Source: an uncultured Rickettsiales bacterium
GTDB lineage: Bacteria > Pseudomonadota > Alphaproteobacteria > Rs-D84
DNA length: 23,221 nt
Direction: 5' to 3'
Assembly: GCA_900549365.1 (NCBI GenBank)
Contig: UROD01000007.1
Span: 1-23,221 of the forward strand
Shown here: positions 6,731 to 13,414 of the stretch, piece by piece
Numbering within the stretch: the stretch's first letter is position 1
Layout: each line of letters begins with the position of its first letter
The notes under the pieces: model-generated
The model's input: the letters and a program-made list of their open reading frames with translations, nothing else
The model's database searches: none
Told to the model about the DNA's origin: nothing
Position numbers and translations under genes: made by a program

Positions 6731-8665
6731 ATGCAACGATTTATTGAAAATCAATCCCAGAACATGTTCTTGTGGACGCCGTTTTTGGTGGCGATGGGTT
6801 GTGCATTGTATTTTTCGCTAAACACAGAACCCAGCAATTTTGTAATCGGGGCACTGTGCATAATATTTATTGCGGGATTATTCTTACGCAAATCTATTAT
6901 TGCGCGGGCGGTTGCATTATTTATCTTTGGTGTACTGTATGCAGCGGCATATACGCATATTTTGGCAACACCACAAATCACACGCGACATTCGCAACCGA
7001 ACAATTGTTGGCGTGGTAAAAAACATAGATTACACCGATGCTAAAACCCGCCTGAGCATTCAGACCGACGGCAAGTATATTGATACCACTGGCATGCCCA
7101 TTGTGCGCCTGTCGATATCAGATGCAGATGCAATAAATATTGGCGACACTGTTCAAGCGACGGTCAATCTGTACCAGCCAAACGCCCCATATGCCAGCGG
7201 CGCGTTTAACTATGCGCGATGGGCATATTTTAATCATCTGACCGCGACGGGCTATATCAAGGATTACGACATCATATCACACGGTCGCCCGCACAATATG
7301 AATACCTTGCGCGATGTGATTCACAATAAATCAAATTCGTTCTTGGTTGACAGTTTGGTATTAGGGTACAAGAATGCCGTCCCGCGCAGCGACAGTCCGA
7401 CATGGACATCAACCGGCGTCGGTCACGTATGGTCAATCAGTGGTTTTCACATGACACTGGTTGGCGGGTGGCTGTTTGCATTGTTCTATTCAATATTTCG
7501 ATTGATTGCGCCAATTACGCGACGTATGCCCGCGCGCATGCCAGCAACAATTTGCGCGTGGTTGGGGCTGATTTTATATCTGTTCCTGTCGGGATGCGAC
7601 GTGGCGACCATGCGCGCGTTTCTGATGACTACGCTGATATTTGCCGCCGTGGTATTTGGGCGCAGTGCAATATCACTGCGCAATGTTTGCGTTGCAATGT
7701 GGGCTATCATTTTGATAAATCCACACTATGTTATGCAGGCCGGTTTTCAATTATCATTTGCGGCAATATTTGGACTGATTTGGTTCTGGGGCGTGATAAA
7801 ACCCAAAATGCCAGAAAATAAAATTTTGAAAGTTTTATGCACGGCTGCGCTGACATCAATAATCGCAACCGTATTTACCGCGCCGTTTGTAATTGCACAC
7901 TTTGGTACATTTCCGCTGTACAGTTTGATTGGCAATCTGGTGCTGTTGCCGATATTTTCGATTGCGATTATGCCACTGGTTATTGTGGGGACATTTACCG
8001 CAATGCTGGGGTGGCATGCGCCACTGACATTGGCAACGATGATTTATAACACAGGCCTGCGTATTGCGCACATAATTACAGATTTACCGTATGCCAGTTT
8101 GCCAATGCCGAATATGCCGAACGCCGCATTGATTATATTTATTGTTGCAGGGTGCGCGCTGATGTTTATCTGTGGCGTGCGTCGACGCGTGAATTATATA
8201 TCAGCGGGTATAATTGCAATTATTGGTGTGAGGGTTGTTTACGCAACACCACGACCTGTATTCTATGCAACCAATGACCATGAATTGGTTGGATTTGTTG
8301 AAAATGGAAAATTGAAGTTTAACAAATCACGCGCATCAAATCATTACTTTGCATTTGATACATGGAAACAAATAAATGGCGAATCCGCCAGCACCCCAAA
8401 TCCGCGCTATGTGCACGCAGGCGGCGTCTACACGTATCGCGCGCCAAAATTTACACTGGTATATATTCAGAAATTTGTGCCACTGATGAACAATATTGTT
8501 TCGCTGTGTAATGATAACAAAATTGATTATATCGTATCATATTTCAATATTGATGCACCAAAATGCACACACAAAATTTTGCACGATGGCGGTATTATGA
8601 TTTACCCATCAGGACGGGTTAAATATCTGAATGCGATGCGTCCGTGGAATAATCCGCAGAAATAA
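6731..8665 (+). CDS. comEC: ComEC/Rec2 family competence protein (DNA uptake channel)
   Basis: The 644-residue polytopic membrane protein has N-terminal helices (about 12-78), a soluble OB-like region (about 88-180), and the ComEC core starting TGVGHVWSISGFHMTLVGGW (229-247; family G..H..AISGLH). Seven or more hydrophobic segments follow, including WLGLILYLFLSGCDVATMRA and VMQAGFQLSFAAIFGLIWFW. ComEC carries single-stranded DNA across the inner membrane in natural transformation. The C-terminus after the last helix (about 545-644) is short and lacks an obvious HxHxDH metallo-beta-lactamase motif, as in many alphaproteobacterial members. The start at 6731 was chosen because the upstream codons lie inside pyrG and the -10 box. 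Its last 47 bp overlap truA on the other strand. Confidence 0.93.
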   Translation: MQRFIENQSQNMFLWTPFLVAMGCALYFSLNTEPSNFVIGALCIIFIAGLFLRKSIIARAVALFIFGVLYAAAYTHILATPQITRDIRNRTIVGVVKNIDYTDAKTRLSIQTDGKYIDTTGMPIVRLSISDADAINIGDTVQATVNLYQPNAPYASGAFNYARWAYFNHLTATGYIKDYDIISHGRPHNMNTLRDVIHNKSNSFLVDSLVLGYKNAVPRSDSPTWTSTGVGHVWSISGFHMTLVGGWLFALFYSIFRLIAPITRRMPARMPATICAWLGLILYLFLSGCDVATMRAFLMTTLIFAAVVFGRSAISLRNVCVAMWAIILINPHYVMQAGFQLSFAAIFGLIWFWGVIKPKMPENKILKVLCTAALTSIIATVFTAPFVIAHFGTFPLYSLIGNLVLLPIFSIAIMPLVIVGTFTAMLGWHAPLTLATMIYNTGLRIAHIITDLPYASLPMPNMPNAALIIFIVAGCALMFICGVRRRVNYISAGIIAIIGVRVVYATPRPVFYATNDHELVGFVENGKLKFNKSRASNHYFAFDTWKQINGESASTPNPRYVHAGGVYTYRAPKFTLVYIQKFVPLMNNIVSLCNDNKIDYIVSYFNIDAPKCTHKILHDGGIMIYPSGRVKYLNAMRPWNNPQK

Positions 8666-9377
8666 AATACAGACCAGACGCCGGTGCGGTTGGCCCCGCG
8701 GCACTGCGATTGCATGCCGCAAAAATTTCATCAATATCGTACGGTTTACCCAGACCGATTTCCACCAATGTACCAACCATATTTCGTACCTGATGATGCA
8801 AAAACGAACGCGCAGAAAATTCAAAAATCACATCGTCGCCGTCGGTAATAATATTGCATGCGTCCAATGTTTTTATCGGGCTTTTTGCCTGACACTGGGT
8901 GGCGCGAAAACTGGTAAAATCGTGATGACCAATCAGGTGCGTCGCCGCATCGCGCATTGCATCAATATTTAATTTACGCGGAACCCACCATACGCGATTT
9001 TTGTTCAGTACCGGCGCGGCGCGACGATTTAATACCACATAGCGATAATGGCGCGCCGTGCAATCAAAGCGCGCGTTAAAATCGTCCGCCACCACGTCAC
9101 ACGACAATATCACAACAGGTTTTTCCGCCAGATAGAAATTCACCGCACGCATAACAGTATTGGCATCAAATGTGCCGTCTAAATCAAAATGCGCAACCAT
9201 ACCCAAGGCATGCACACCCGCATCGGTACGTCCCGCTGCAACAATATCAGGCCGCACACCACAAAAAGCGTAAATCGCATCACGCAAGATAGATTGCACA
9301 GATGGACCTTGGCGGTTTTCTTGCCAGCCAATTAAATCTGTACCATCGTATTCAAGTGTTATGCGAAATCGTGTCAT
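8619..9377 (-). CDS. truA: tRNA pseudouridine(38-40) synthase TruA
   Basis: This 252-residue TruA has the N-terminal RFRITLEYDGTDLIGWQ, the catalytic motif AGRTDAGVHALG with Asp52, FNARFDCTARHYRYVV, and the C-terminal SFLHHQVRNMVGTLVEIGLG. It isomerises uridines at positions 38-40 in the anticodon stem-loop of many tRNAs. The length is normal. It is the last gene of the rmuC-def-fmt-orf77-truA cluster, starting 6 nt after orf77. Its final 47 bp run antisense to the end of comEC, with no terminator between the two. Confidence 0.97.
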   Translation of the reverse strand: MTRFRITLEYDGTDLIGWQENRQGPSVQSILRDAIYAFCGVRPDIVAAGRTDAGVHALGMVAHFDLDGTFDANTVMRAVNFYLAEKPVVILSCDVVADDFNARFDCTARHYRYVVLNRRAAPVLNKNRVWWVPRKLNIDAMRDAATHLIGHHDFTSFRATQCQAKSPIKTLDACNIITDGDDVIFEFSARSFLHHQVRNMVGTLVEIGLGKPYDIDEIFAACNRSAAGPTAPASGLYFISADYSTDASHSDI

Positions 9378-9383
9378 TTTGTG

Positions 9384-9617
9384 TTATTTTGTTTTTTGTT
9401 TATCTGCATATATTTTTGCGTATTTGAAATGACGACAACTGTCGTAAAAGTTCACCATTTTTGGACTCTTCCATCCCATACGCACCATCAACGGACGATA
9501 GCACGCATGCCATACATACGTTGTTGCAAAATGTTTGCAAAATTGACATATACGCGGGAAATCGGTGTTATGTCTGGTGTTGTATGAACATGGTTTATTA
9601 TCTTCGCCCAATTCCAT
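9384..9617 (-). CDS. Small Cys-rich protein of unknown function in the def-fmt-truA cluster
   Basis: The 77-residue protein is not recognised. Its cysteines fall at 10, 24, 27, 39 and 61 in the pattern C24-x2-C27-x11-C39-x21-C61-x-H63-F, with aromatic and basic residues between (CKHF, CYRPL, SCRHF). That spacing suggests a small zinc or other metal knuckle, but no named domain is assigned. It starts 1 bp after the fmt stop with AGGGGAATAAT upstream, a good ribosome site, and ends 6 bp before truA. The tight packing argues that it is real and co-expressed with tRNA and translation genes. The C-terminus is rich in Lys. Confidence 0.7.
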   Translation of the reverse strand: MELGEDNKPCSYNTRHNTDFPRICQFCKHFATTYVWHACYRPLMVRMGWKSPKMVNFYDSCRHFKYAKIYADKQKTK

Positions 9618-9618
9618 A

Positions 9619-10428
9619 TTATTCCCCTATTTTTATTTCTGCACCACGCAGGCCGTTTGTAAAACTTTTCCAATCCATCGGCTTTTTGCCGGCCGGTTGA
9701 ATCTGTAATATTTCCAATTCACCATTTGGCGCAATGCGTGTACGCAGAATCTTGACATCTGTGCCATTGATTTTTGTGCGCCCCGCCCCCAGTGCGCGAA
9801 TCTGGTTATGTATCGCACGCGCGCCACGCGACCAATCAATAACTTCGTCCGCACCCGTCCATTTACGAGTAAACGTTGGCGTGCCGGTCTGCGCCACGGG
9901 CGTATATGCCGCAGGATTTGATAAATATTCAATCAGCATTTCCGTACCAATTTCTGACACGCGATTTTCAATATCATCATTGGTATCATTGTCGCCAATA
10001 TCAAACGCACGTCGCATATATACATCGCCCGCATCCATTTCAGCGGTTATTTGCATTAAACACACCGCACTGTGCGCATCGCCATTATAAATTGCGGTTT
10101 TAATTGGCGACGCCCCGCGATATTTTGGCAATGCGCTTGGGTGAATATTTATACACGGTGCAGACGATAAAACATTATCGCGCAATATCACGCCATACGA
10201 CACAACAACAACCATATCTGGTGTAAAATTATATTCAGACGCACGATTATATACAGGAATGTTTTTTGATTCCGCCCACACGTGCACCGGCGATTTGGTC
10301 AACACTTGTTTACGACCAATGGGCTTTGGCCCGCGCGTGAACACCGCCAAGATTTAATGACCCGCGTTATAAATTGCGTCAAACATCGGAACAACAAATG
10401 CCGGTGTTCCCATCAATACCAGTTTCAT
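9619..10428 (-). pseudogene. fmt: Methionyl-tRNA formyltransferase with in-frame stop at codon 25
   Basis: The family start is intact: an ATG at 10428 overlaps the def stop (ATGA) and encodes MKLVLMGTPAFVVPMF, with the MGTPxF motif. Codon 25 (10356-10354) is TAA, in the same frame as the following ILAVFTRGPKPIGRKQVLT. Downstream the formyltransferase residues remain: NIHPSALPKYRGAS (catalytic Asn and His) and EMDAGD (catalytic Asp). A TTG two codons after the stop could restart translation, but would lose the first Rossmann strand. The C-terminal domain is also short, running from VKILRTRIAP almost directly to LEILQIQPAGKKPM. Without the stop the product would be about 268 residues against roughly 310 in relatives. 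Fmt formylates Met-tRNAi, the partner reaction to Def. This may be a real nonsense mutation, reinitiation or an assembly error. Confidence 0.85.
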
Positions 10429-10934
10429 GCTTTGTGCTTCCTTACCTTGCGCATAACCATTTCGCGACGCACCGGCGTCAAGTAATCAATAAACAATATA
10501 CCGTCCAAATGATCTGTTTCATGTTGAACAATTCGCGCCGGCAGGCCGGACATTTCCGCCCCCTGGGACGCGCCATTTTCGTCTGTCCATTCAACCACGA
10601 CCGATGCAGGACGCGTAACATTTGCATACACCGGCAGATTGTCAGGCCCCAGCACGGACAAACACCCCTCTTCCATGGTGCAGGTATCCGCACTGCGCGA
10701 AACGATTTTTGGATTTATCATTTTGAACACCTGTTCGGTATCAGGATTCATCATGACCAAGAAACGCTGTAACATACCAACCTGTGGCGCGGCCAGACCG
10801 ACGCCCGATTGGTCACGCATCATGCCAATCATTTCGTCCATAGCATTCAGTATTTCCGGTGTGATTTTGGTAATTGGTGCGCATTTTTCACGCAAAACCA
10901 AATCCCCGCAAAGTTTCATTTGCAATTTATTCAT
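10425..10934 (-). CDS. def: Peptide deformylase
   Basis: The 169-residue metalloenzyme has all three deformylase motifs: GVGLAAPQVG (44-53), EEGCLSV with metal ligand Cys91, and QHETDHLDGILF with HExxH (His138, Glu139, His142). It removes the N-formyl group from nascent proteins. Its ATG lies inside the rmuC coding end (8-base overlap) and its TGA overlaps the fmt ATG, so translation of rmuC, def and fmt is probably coupled. An in-frame ATG five codons in (10919) is an alternative start. An intact def beside a broken fmt is notable, because Def is normally needed only where formylation occurs. Confidence 0.97.
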   Translation of the reverse strand: MNKLQMKLCGDLVLREKCAPITKITPEILNAMDEMIGMMRDQSGVGLAAPQVGMLQRFLVMMNPDTEQVFKMINPKIVSRSADTCTMEEGCLSVLGPDNLPVYANVTRPASVVVEWTDENGASQGAEMSGLPARIVQHETDHLDGILFIDYLTPVRREMVMRKVRKHKA

Positions 10935-12162
10935 CTTTATATTCCAATGCGATTTTTTTATTAGTTGTTATACCACTTTTTTCTTTGATTCTGTCGAACA
11001 ATCTGGACATATTTCCGCGTCCATCGGTCAGTTGCCCGCGCGCATTGTTATATGTCTTCATTGCGGATTCTATACTTTTGCCGACCGCGTTAAAGTTATC
11101 AATAAACCCAGAATATTTTTCATACAAATCATTGACCAGCGCAATAACCTCGGTCACATTCTTGTTCTGTTTGTCCATCTTTAACAACAGTTCCACGGTT
11201 TTCAGCATCGGGAACAACAGCGACGATGTGATAATCGCGACGTTTTTGTTTTGCGCACTGGAATACAGTTCTGGCTTTCTGCGCATTGCCAAAACATACG
11301 CGGATTCCAATGGCATAAACATAAACACATAATCCAGACCAGAATCTTTGACCTTTTTCTGGTAATCTTTGTCGGACAGTTCGTTTATGTGTGCCTCGGT
11401 CGCGGCGACAAAATCCTTGGCATACTTTTCACGTTCTTCGTCGGTTTCGGCATTTTCGTATTGCAGATAACTTTCCATAGAAACCTTGGAATCAATGATA
11501 ATACGGCGATTCCCCGGCAGATTCACAATAAAATCAGGTCGAATATTTTTTCCATCGTCGACACGGGTAAATTCTTCCTTGGTGTAATCAACACCTTCGA
11601 CAAAGCCCAGCATTTCCAGAATATTTTCCAGATACATTTCGCCCCAGCAGCCCTGACTCTTTTTATTTTTCAAAGCATTGGCCAGATTGGTTGCCTCTTG
11701 CTGTAATGACTCGCTTTTATTCAGCATATTCTTGATTTGTTCATCTATGCTGGTTTTGTTTTCCGTCGTGGTCTTTAACATTTCCGTGACTTTTTGTTCA
11801 AAGCCCTCTTTTAATGCCTTCATTTCATTCTGGACGGGGGTCAGCACGATTTTCTGGGTTTCTGTGACAGATTCTTTTTGTTTTTCAATCAATTCACTGG
11901 AAATTGCCTTGAAATCATTCAACATTTTTTCGCGAATATGCGTCAGGGTTTCAACCTCTTGCTTTTTTTCGGCGGCACTCTGTTGTAATGCACTGTTTTC
12001 AGCGCGCATGCGTTCAATTTCGCCGCGCTGTTGCTGTAACAGGGCCTTTAATTGTGCAACCTCTATACGGCTGTCATCGGGGTGTTTGGCAAGCAATGCC
12101 GTGACCAATGACCCCAGTATGCCCCCAACCGTAACCCCAACGAAAAAAGCAATAAAGTCCAT
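10927..12162 (-). CDS. rmuC: DNA recombination protein RmuC
   Basis: The 411-residue protein has one N-terminal membrane anchor (about 4-25, FIAFFVGVTVGGILGSLVTALL), a long coiled coil (about 35-165), and the RmuC core: QGCWGEMYLENILEMLGF, then RPDFIVNLPGNRRIIIDSKV with the nuclease-like D...DSK, and YVFMFMPLESAYVLAM. RmuC limits rearrangement at inverted repeats, and the core resembles restriction-endonuclease folds. AAGAGG about 8 nt upstream supports the ATG at 12162. It leads the rmuC-def-fmt-orf77-truA run. Confidence 0.95.
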   Translation of the reverse strand: MDFIAFFVGVTVGGILGSLVTALLAKHPDDSRIEVAQLKALLQQQRGEIERMRAENSALQQSAAEKKQEVETLTHIREKMLNDFKAISSELIEKQKESVTETQKIVLTPVQNEMKALKEGFEQKVTEMLKTTTENKTSIDEQIKNMLNKSESLQQEATNLANALKNKKSQGCWGEMYLENILEMLGFVEGVDYTKEEFTRVDDGKNIRPDFIVNLPGNRRIIIDSKVSMESYLQYENAETDEEREKYAKDFVAATEAHINELSDKDYQKKVKDSGLDYVFMFMPLESAYVLAMRRKPELYSSAQNKNVAIITSSLLFPMLKTVELLLKMDKQNKNVTEVIALVNDLYEKYSGFIDNFNAVGKSIESAMKTYNNARGQLTDGRGNMSRLFDRIKEKSGITTNKKIALEYKDE

Positions 12163-12182
12163 ACGGAAACCTCTTTTCGGGG

Positions 12183-12210
12183 ATTATACAATAAAAAAAC
12201 CAAATAGCAA
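12183..12210 (-). promoter_or_regulatory. Promoter of the rmuC-def operon
   Basis: On the minus strand TTGCTA (12210-12205), a 16-bp spacer and a perfect TATAAT (12188-12183). The -10 box ends 20 nt before the ATG, and AAGAGG lies between them. The -35 box sits inside the weak terminator stem of the upstream gene. Confidence 0.65.
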
Positions 12211-12226
12211 GCCAGCCGCACTATTT
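12191..12226 (-). terminator. Weak intrinsic terminator after the 88-residue ORF
   Basis: On the minus strand AAATAG (12226-12221, including the stop codon) can pair with CTATTT (12207-12202), followed by GG and seven Ts. The stem is short and AT-rich, so some readthrough into rmuC is likely. Confidence 0.4.
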
Positions 12227-12487
12227 ACCGCGGCGTTTGGCTTTTTTGGGGGAATGCACGTCCAAGATTTTCTGTTGCAATTCCAGAATTTGGGTTTCGC
12301 GGTTCTTGATTGTTTCCAGTAATCGATTATTTTCCAATCGCAATGCGTCTAAATCATGACGACGCAGAACAATTTCACTGGTCAGGCGGCGCGTTTTACG
12401 ACGCGACAGCAATATACTTATCAACGCACCAATCAATGCGCATGTGATACCCACCGAAAAATCATATAAAAAATCCGTTATAACCAT
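12221..12487 (-). CDS. Small membrane-anchored coiled-coil protein, function unknown
   Basis: The 88-residue protein has one N-terminal transmembrane helix (about 7-28, YDFSVGITCALIGALISILL), a basic stop-transfer SRRKTRR, a predicted coiled coil (about 36-76, rich in Leu heptads such as LDALRLENNRLLETI) and a basic tail SPKKAKRRGK. No family is recognised. The layout resembles the N-terminal third of RmuC, its downstream neighbour, but no homology is claimed. The ATG at 12487 is preceded after 6 nt by a perfect TATAAT and no Shine-Dalgarno, so it is a leaderless candidate. The basic tail could contact nucleic acid or ribosomes (inference). Confidence 0.7.
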   Translation of the reverse strand: MVITDFLYDFSVGITCALIGALISILLSRRKTRRLTSEIVLRRHDLDALRLENNRLLETIKNRETQILELQQKILDVHSPKKAKRRGK

Positions 12488-12493
12488 GTGTGG

Positions 12494-12521
12494 ATTATAA
12501 CGGTTTTATTTGCATTGTGCC
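12494..12521 (-). promoter_or_regulatory. Putative leaderless promoter of the 88-residue ORF
   Basis: On the minus strand a perfect TATAAT (12499-12494) lies 6 nt from the ATG, the same distance as at comEC. The best -35 is GGCACA (12521-12516) with a 16-bp spacer, which is weak. Confidence 0.45.
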
Positions 12522-13124
12522 CTAGGCATGTTTTCGCAGGCCTGTTTTGGCATCAACCCATACTTGTTCGGCGGCAATTTCCATCAATGGCATATCAGAT
12601 GGGCTGTCCGAATAACTGCGCACGACGCGCGGTATGATTTTGTTTTTTGATGCCCATGTGTCCAGCGCGACAACCTTGTTCCGGCCCCAGCACAGGAATT
12701 TATATTTCCACGGGGCGGCCGCGTCCATTTGCGATGTCAGCACCGCATCAAATTTAATATCACGCACCAGTTGTGGGACAAGGTAATCCGCACTGGCCGA
12801 AATCAGAACCACCTTGCGCCCCGCCGCGCGTTCGGCGGCAACCTGTTCGCGGGCCCAGCCAAAACGTTCCATTTTATGCTGTTTAATAAAATCAGGGGCA
12901 AATTTTTTCACCATATCTGCGGTTAAAAAGCGACGCATTTTTTCGCGCCACCAAACGCCCGCGGGGTTAAACATACGCACAATCGCCGCAACGCCCATCA
13001 ATGGCAAAAACAACCATGGACGCACAGAATGGCGAAAGCAATAGCGACCAAATTCCACATTTGAATCACGCGCCGACAACGTGCCATCAAAATCAAAAAC
13101 AACAACATCTTGTTTCATCAACAT
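12522..13124 (-). CDS. HAD-IB family phosphatase (SerB-like fold)
   Basis: The 200-residue protein has the HAD motifs: VVVFDFDGTLS (Asp11 nucleophile and Asp13), VVLISASADYL (motif II Ser), a Lys in the PWKYKFLCWGRNK stretch (motif III), and YSDSPSDMPLM (motif IV). A helical cap of about 75 residues (about 20-95) is typical of subclass IB, which includes phosphoserine phosphatases and phospholipid or sugar phosphatases. The substrate cannot be set from sequence. The frame extends to 13181, but the ATG at 13124 has AAAAGGA 7 nt upstream and gives a normal N-terminus. It diverges from the plus-strand leader RNA with overlapping -35 boxes. Confidence 0.88.
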   Translation of the reverse strand: MLMKQDVVVFDFDGTLSARDSNVEFGRYCFRHSVRPWLFLPLMGVAAIVRMFNPAGVWWREKMRRFLTADMVKKFAPDFIKQHKMERFGWAREQVAAERAAGRKVVLISASADYLVPQLVRDIKFDAVLTSQMDAAAPWKYKFLCWGRNKVVALDTWASKNKIIPRVVRSYSDSPSDMPLMEIAAEQVWVDAKTGLRKHA

Positions 13125-13152
13125 ATACAAATCCTTTTGATATTTCGCGCGT

Positions 13153-13181
13153 ATTATAACAATCTTTTGCTTGCACCGCAA
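13153..13181 (-). promoter_or_regulatory. Promoter of the HAD phosphatase gene
   Basis: On the minus strand TTGCGG (13181-13176), a 17-bp spacer and a perfect TATAAT (13158-13153). It shares base 13176 with the divergent plus-strand -35 box. Confidence 0.65.
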
Positions 13182-13199
13182 ATTTTATATTGTTATCAT
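13171..13199 (+). promoter_or_regulatory. Promoter of the structured leader RNA and secreted-protein gene
   Basis: TTGCAC (13171-13176), a 17-bp spacer and TATCAT (13194-13199) predict a start near 13206, exactly where the first hairpin of the leader begins. The -35 overlaps the opposite promoter as TTGCACCGCAA (13171-13181). Confidence 0.6.
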
Positions 13200-13205
13200 G
13201 GGATT

Positions 13206-13389
13206 GTTGTCACGGACAGATGACAACGGGGTTTAGCGACCCTTTCTTGTACGCAGGCATACATGCGTGATGGTATGCGTTTCTATCTCCAGCCACTGGG
13301 TTGGAGGGCGTGGAAATATTTTGAATACCACCACTATTTACAAGATAGTCGCTAACCTCCAACCGCCTTTGCTTTGTCGGCGGTTTTTC
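13206..13389 (+). ncRNA. Candidate structured leader RNA (riboswitch/attenuator-like or stand-alone sRNA)
   Basis: The stretch between promoter and terminator holds nested inverted repeats. A 5' hairpin pairs GTTGTCA (13206-13212) with TGACAAC (13221-13227). A closing helix pairs TTAGCGAC (13233-13240) with GTCGCTAA (13348-13355), extendable by four pairs past a bulged T. Inside it, TCTTGTA (13245-13251) pairs with TACAAGA (13339-13345). Three hairpins sit in that loop: GCATAC/GTATGC (13257-13278), CTCCA/TGGAG (13287-13306) and GTGG..TATT/AATA.CCAC (13310-13331). Together they form a closed four-way junction. The 3' strand then enters a terminator. No convincing ORF is present. I do not recognise a known riboswitch, 6S, SRP or RNase P motif. 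Boundaries come from promoter and terminator positions. Confidence 0.6.
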
Positions 13390-13413
13390 AGTCGTGAAAA
13401 ACAAGGAGGTTAG
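13352..13413 (+). promoter_or_regulatory. Possible Shine-Dalgarno sequestering helix
   Basis: CTAACCTCC (13352-13360) is the exact 9-nt reverse complement of GGAGGTTAG (13405-13413), which contains the ribosome binding site AAGGAGG of the next gene. In a readthrough transcript this pairing would mask the site and would compete with the closing helix of the leader fold. Confidence 0.5.
13361..13389 (+). terminator. Attenuator-type intrinsic terminator in the leader
   Basis: AACCGCC (13361-13367) pairs with GGCGGTT (13379-13385) around an 11-nt loop, and the T-run 13384-13388 follows. It lies 26 bp before the secreted-protein ATG. The first bases of the 5' arm (AACC) also belong to an alternative helix with GGTTGGAGG (13299-13307), so terminator and antiterminator would exclude each other. 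Confidence 0.7.
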
Positions 13414-13414
13414 A

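Noticed and set aside
9734..10090. 118-residue plus-strand ORF opposite fmt
   Set aside because: The minus frame carries the Fmt catalytic motifs; the plus frame looks random.
10354..10356. Reassignment of TAA as a sense codon
   Set aside because: TAA ends pyk, rmuC, the RNHCP gene and others normally in this window, so the code looks standard.
13206..13389. Retron ncRNA, 6S, SRP or RNase P RNA
   Set aside because: No reverse transcriptase gene is nearby, the fold is not one long rod, and the conserved motifs of SRP and RNase P RNA are missing.
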